DNA from: Microbacterium hydrocarbonoxydans
GTDB lineage: Bacteria > Actinomycetota > Actinomycetes > Actinomycetales > Microbacteriaceae
Assembly (NCBI RefSeq): GCF_023715885.1
Contig: NZ_JAMBOY010000001.1
Location: 620,001 to 684,000, forward strand
DNA length: 64,000 nt
Direction of reading: 5' to 3'
Shown here: positions 63,180-64,000 of the stretch, one piece after another
Layout: every line of letters begins with the position of its first letter
Numbering within the stretch: position 1 is the stretch's first letter
Notes under the pieces: model-generated
What the model was told of the DNA's origin: nothing
The model's database searches: none
What the model saw: the letters and a program-made list of their open reading frames with translations, nothing else
Program-made: the position numbers and the translations under genes

Positions 63180-64000
63180 CCGCGGCGCGCTTCGACGTCG
63201 ACCCCTGGGCGATCAGCATCTCCGGTGTCACGCCGGATCGCCTCGCTCACGAGGAATCCGTCTTCGGACTGTCGAACGGGCACCTCGGCTGGCGCGGCAA
63301 CCTCGACGAGGGCGACCCGCGCGGAGTCGCGGGCAGCTACCTCAACGGCGTCTTCGAGGAGCATCCGATGCCGTACGCGGAGGACGGCTACGGCTACCCG
63401 GACGTCGGACAGAGCGTCATCAACGTGCAGAACGGTCAGATCATCCGGCTGCTCGTCGATGACGAGTCCTTCGACACCGAGACCGGCGCGCTGACGTCGC
63501 ACGATCGTCGGCTCGACATGCGCGCGGGAACCCTGCATCGCAGCTTCGACTGGACCAGCCCCGCCGGTCGTCGGGTTCGCGTCGAATCGACCAGGATCGT
63601 CTCGCTCCGTCATCGGGCGCTCGCCGCGATCCGCTATCGCGTCGAGGCCGTGGATCATGCAACCGACATCACGCTCATCTCCGAGTTGCTGGCGAACGAG
63701 CCGCTGCCGATTCAGCACGACGATCCGCGGGTGCAGGAACTGCTCACCGAGCCGCTCGAGGCCGTCGAAGCAGATGTGGCCGGCACTCGCGCGACCCTCG
63801 TGCACCGTACGCGGCGAAGCGGGTTGACCGTCGGCGTCGCGATGGATCACGACATCATCGAGTCGCAGCCGAGCGTCGCGACCGAAGCGGAGGACGACCT
63901 GGCGCGCACCACGATCCGGGTCAGGCTCGACCCGGGCGAGCGTCTGGAGATCGTCAAGTACGTGGGACACGACTTCGAATCCGCTCTCACCGCCGCGACG
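63176..64000 (+). CDS. Glycoside hydrolase family 65 protein (maltose/kojibiose phosphorylase-like; 3' end outside window)
   Basis: First 275 residues only. The N-terminal beta-sandwich of GH65 is clear: HEESVFGLSNGHLGWRGNLDEGDPRG with GSYLNGVFEEHPMPYAE (read in pieces), then VINVQNGQIIRLLVDDESFD and SLRHRALAAIRYRVEAVDHATDITLISELLANE. GH65 includes maltose, trehalose and kojibiose phosphorylases; the (alpha/alpha)6 catalytic barrel lies beyond the edge, so the substrate is unknown. GTG 63176 overlaps the LLM stop codon, suggesting a coupled sugar-processing operon. Confidence 0.85.
   Translation, partial: MTAARFDVDPWAISISGVTPDRLAHEESVFGLSNGHLGWRGNLDEGDPRGVAGSYLNGVFEEHPMPYAEDGYGYPDVGQSVINVQNGQIIRLLVDDESFDTETGALTSHDRRLDMRAGTLHRSFDWTSPAGRRVRVESTRIVSLRHRALAAIRYRVEAVDHATDITLISELLANEPLPIQHDDPRVQELLTEPLEAVEADVAGTRATLVHRTRRSGLTVGVAMDHDIIESQPSVATEAEDDLARTTIRVRLDPGERLEIVKYVGHDFESALTAAT

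Overview
This window is the chromosomal replication-origin region of a high-GC actinobacterium, most probably a Microbacterium or a close Microbacteriaceae relative. The evidence is the actinobacterial origin order (gyrB, DUF721/dciA, recF, dnaN, oriC, dnaA, then divergent rpmH-rnpA-yidD-yidC-jag-rsmG, then parA-parB), the trxA-trxB-murJ-DUF6049 block, and high-GC codon use throughout. The genus call rests on general resemblance of the proteins; no database search was possible. No rRNA, tRNA, CRISPR array, insertion sequence or prophage was seen.

Layout. 1-6448 (minus): gyrB (cut by the left edge), dciA-like DUF721 gene, recF, dnaN, oriC with DnaA boxes and an AT-rich stretch, dnaA. 6654-9829 (plus): rpmH, rnpA, yidD, yidC, jag, rsmG, which make ribosomal protein L34, RNase P protein, membrane insertion factors and a 16S rRNA methyltransferase. 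9167-14075: seven perfect parS palindromes, a small P-loop kinase-like gene, a 1.6-kb stretch with no recognisable gene, then parA-parB. 14139-21728: a sugar porter, two small conserved genes, thioredoxin/thioredoxin reductase, the lipid II flippase murJ and a DUF6049 membrane-anchored protein. 21836-31018: accessory genes between DUF6049 and the CCA-adding enzyme (methyltransferase, LLM flavin oxidoreductase, TetR/GPP34 divergent pair, small multidrug-export-like protein, LPxTG surface protein, truncated MazF-like gene, TAT-exported phospholipase C-like protein, small membrane protein). 31155-40647: cca, a GAF-domain regulator with an aldehyde dehydrogenase/DUF779 operon, a zinc-ribbon endonuclease-like gene, two coupled hypothetical genes, a small conserved gene, and an Lrp/AsnC regulator divergent from the next block. 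40798-46054: a complete dipeptide/oligopeptide ABC importer. 46229-54058: lipoprotein, rpsF-ssb-rpsR-rplI, a chaplin-like repeat surface protein with a secreted companion, and the replicative helicase dnaB. 54162-64000: a LuxR-type regulator, a giant DUF11-type surface protein, an oxidoreductase/AraC/SDR group, a second LLM oxidoreductase and a GH65 glycoside phosphorylase/hydrolase cut by the right edge.

How it fits together. The left fifth is the replication and segregation centre: DnaA acts at oriC, DnaN/RecF/GyrB/DnaB serve the fork, and ParA/ParB act on the parS cluster close to oriC. The rest is mainly cell-envelope biology (MurJ, YidC, DUF6049 and three sortase-type wall-anchored proteins) and substrate uptake or oxidation under local regulators. 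Two patterns recur. Many genes begin exactly 6-7 nt after a TAnnnT box, which predicts abundant leaderless mRNAs. Many intergenic spaces contain long inverted repeats whose sequences differ from site to site.
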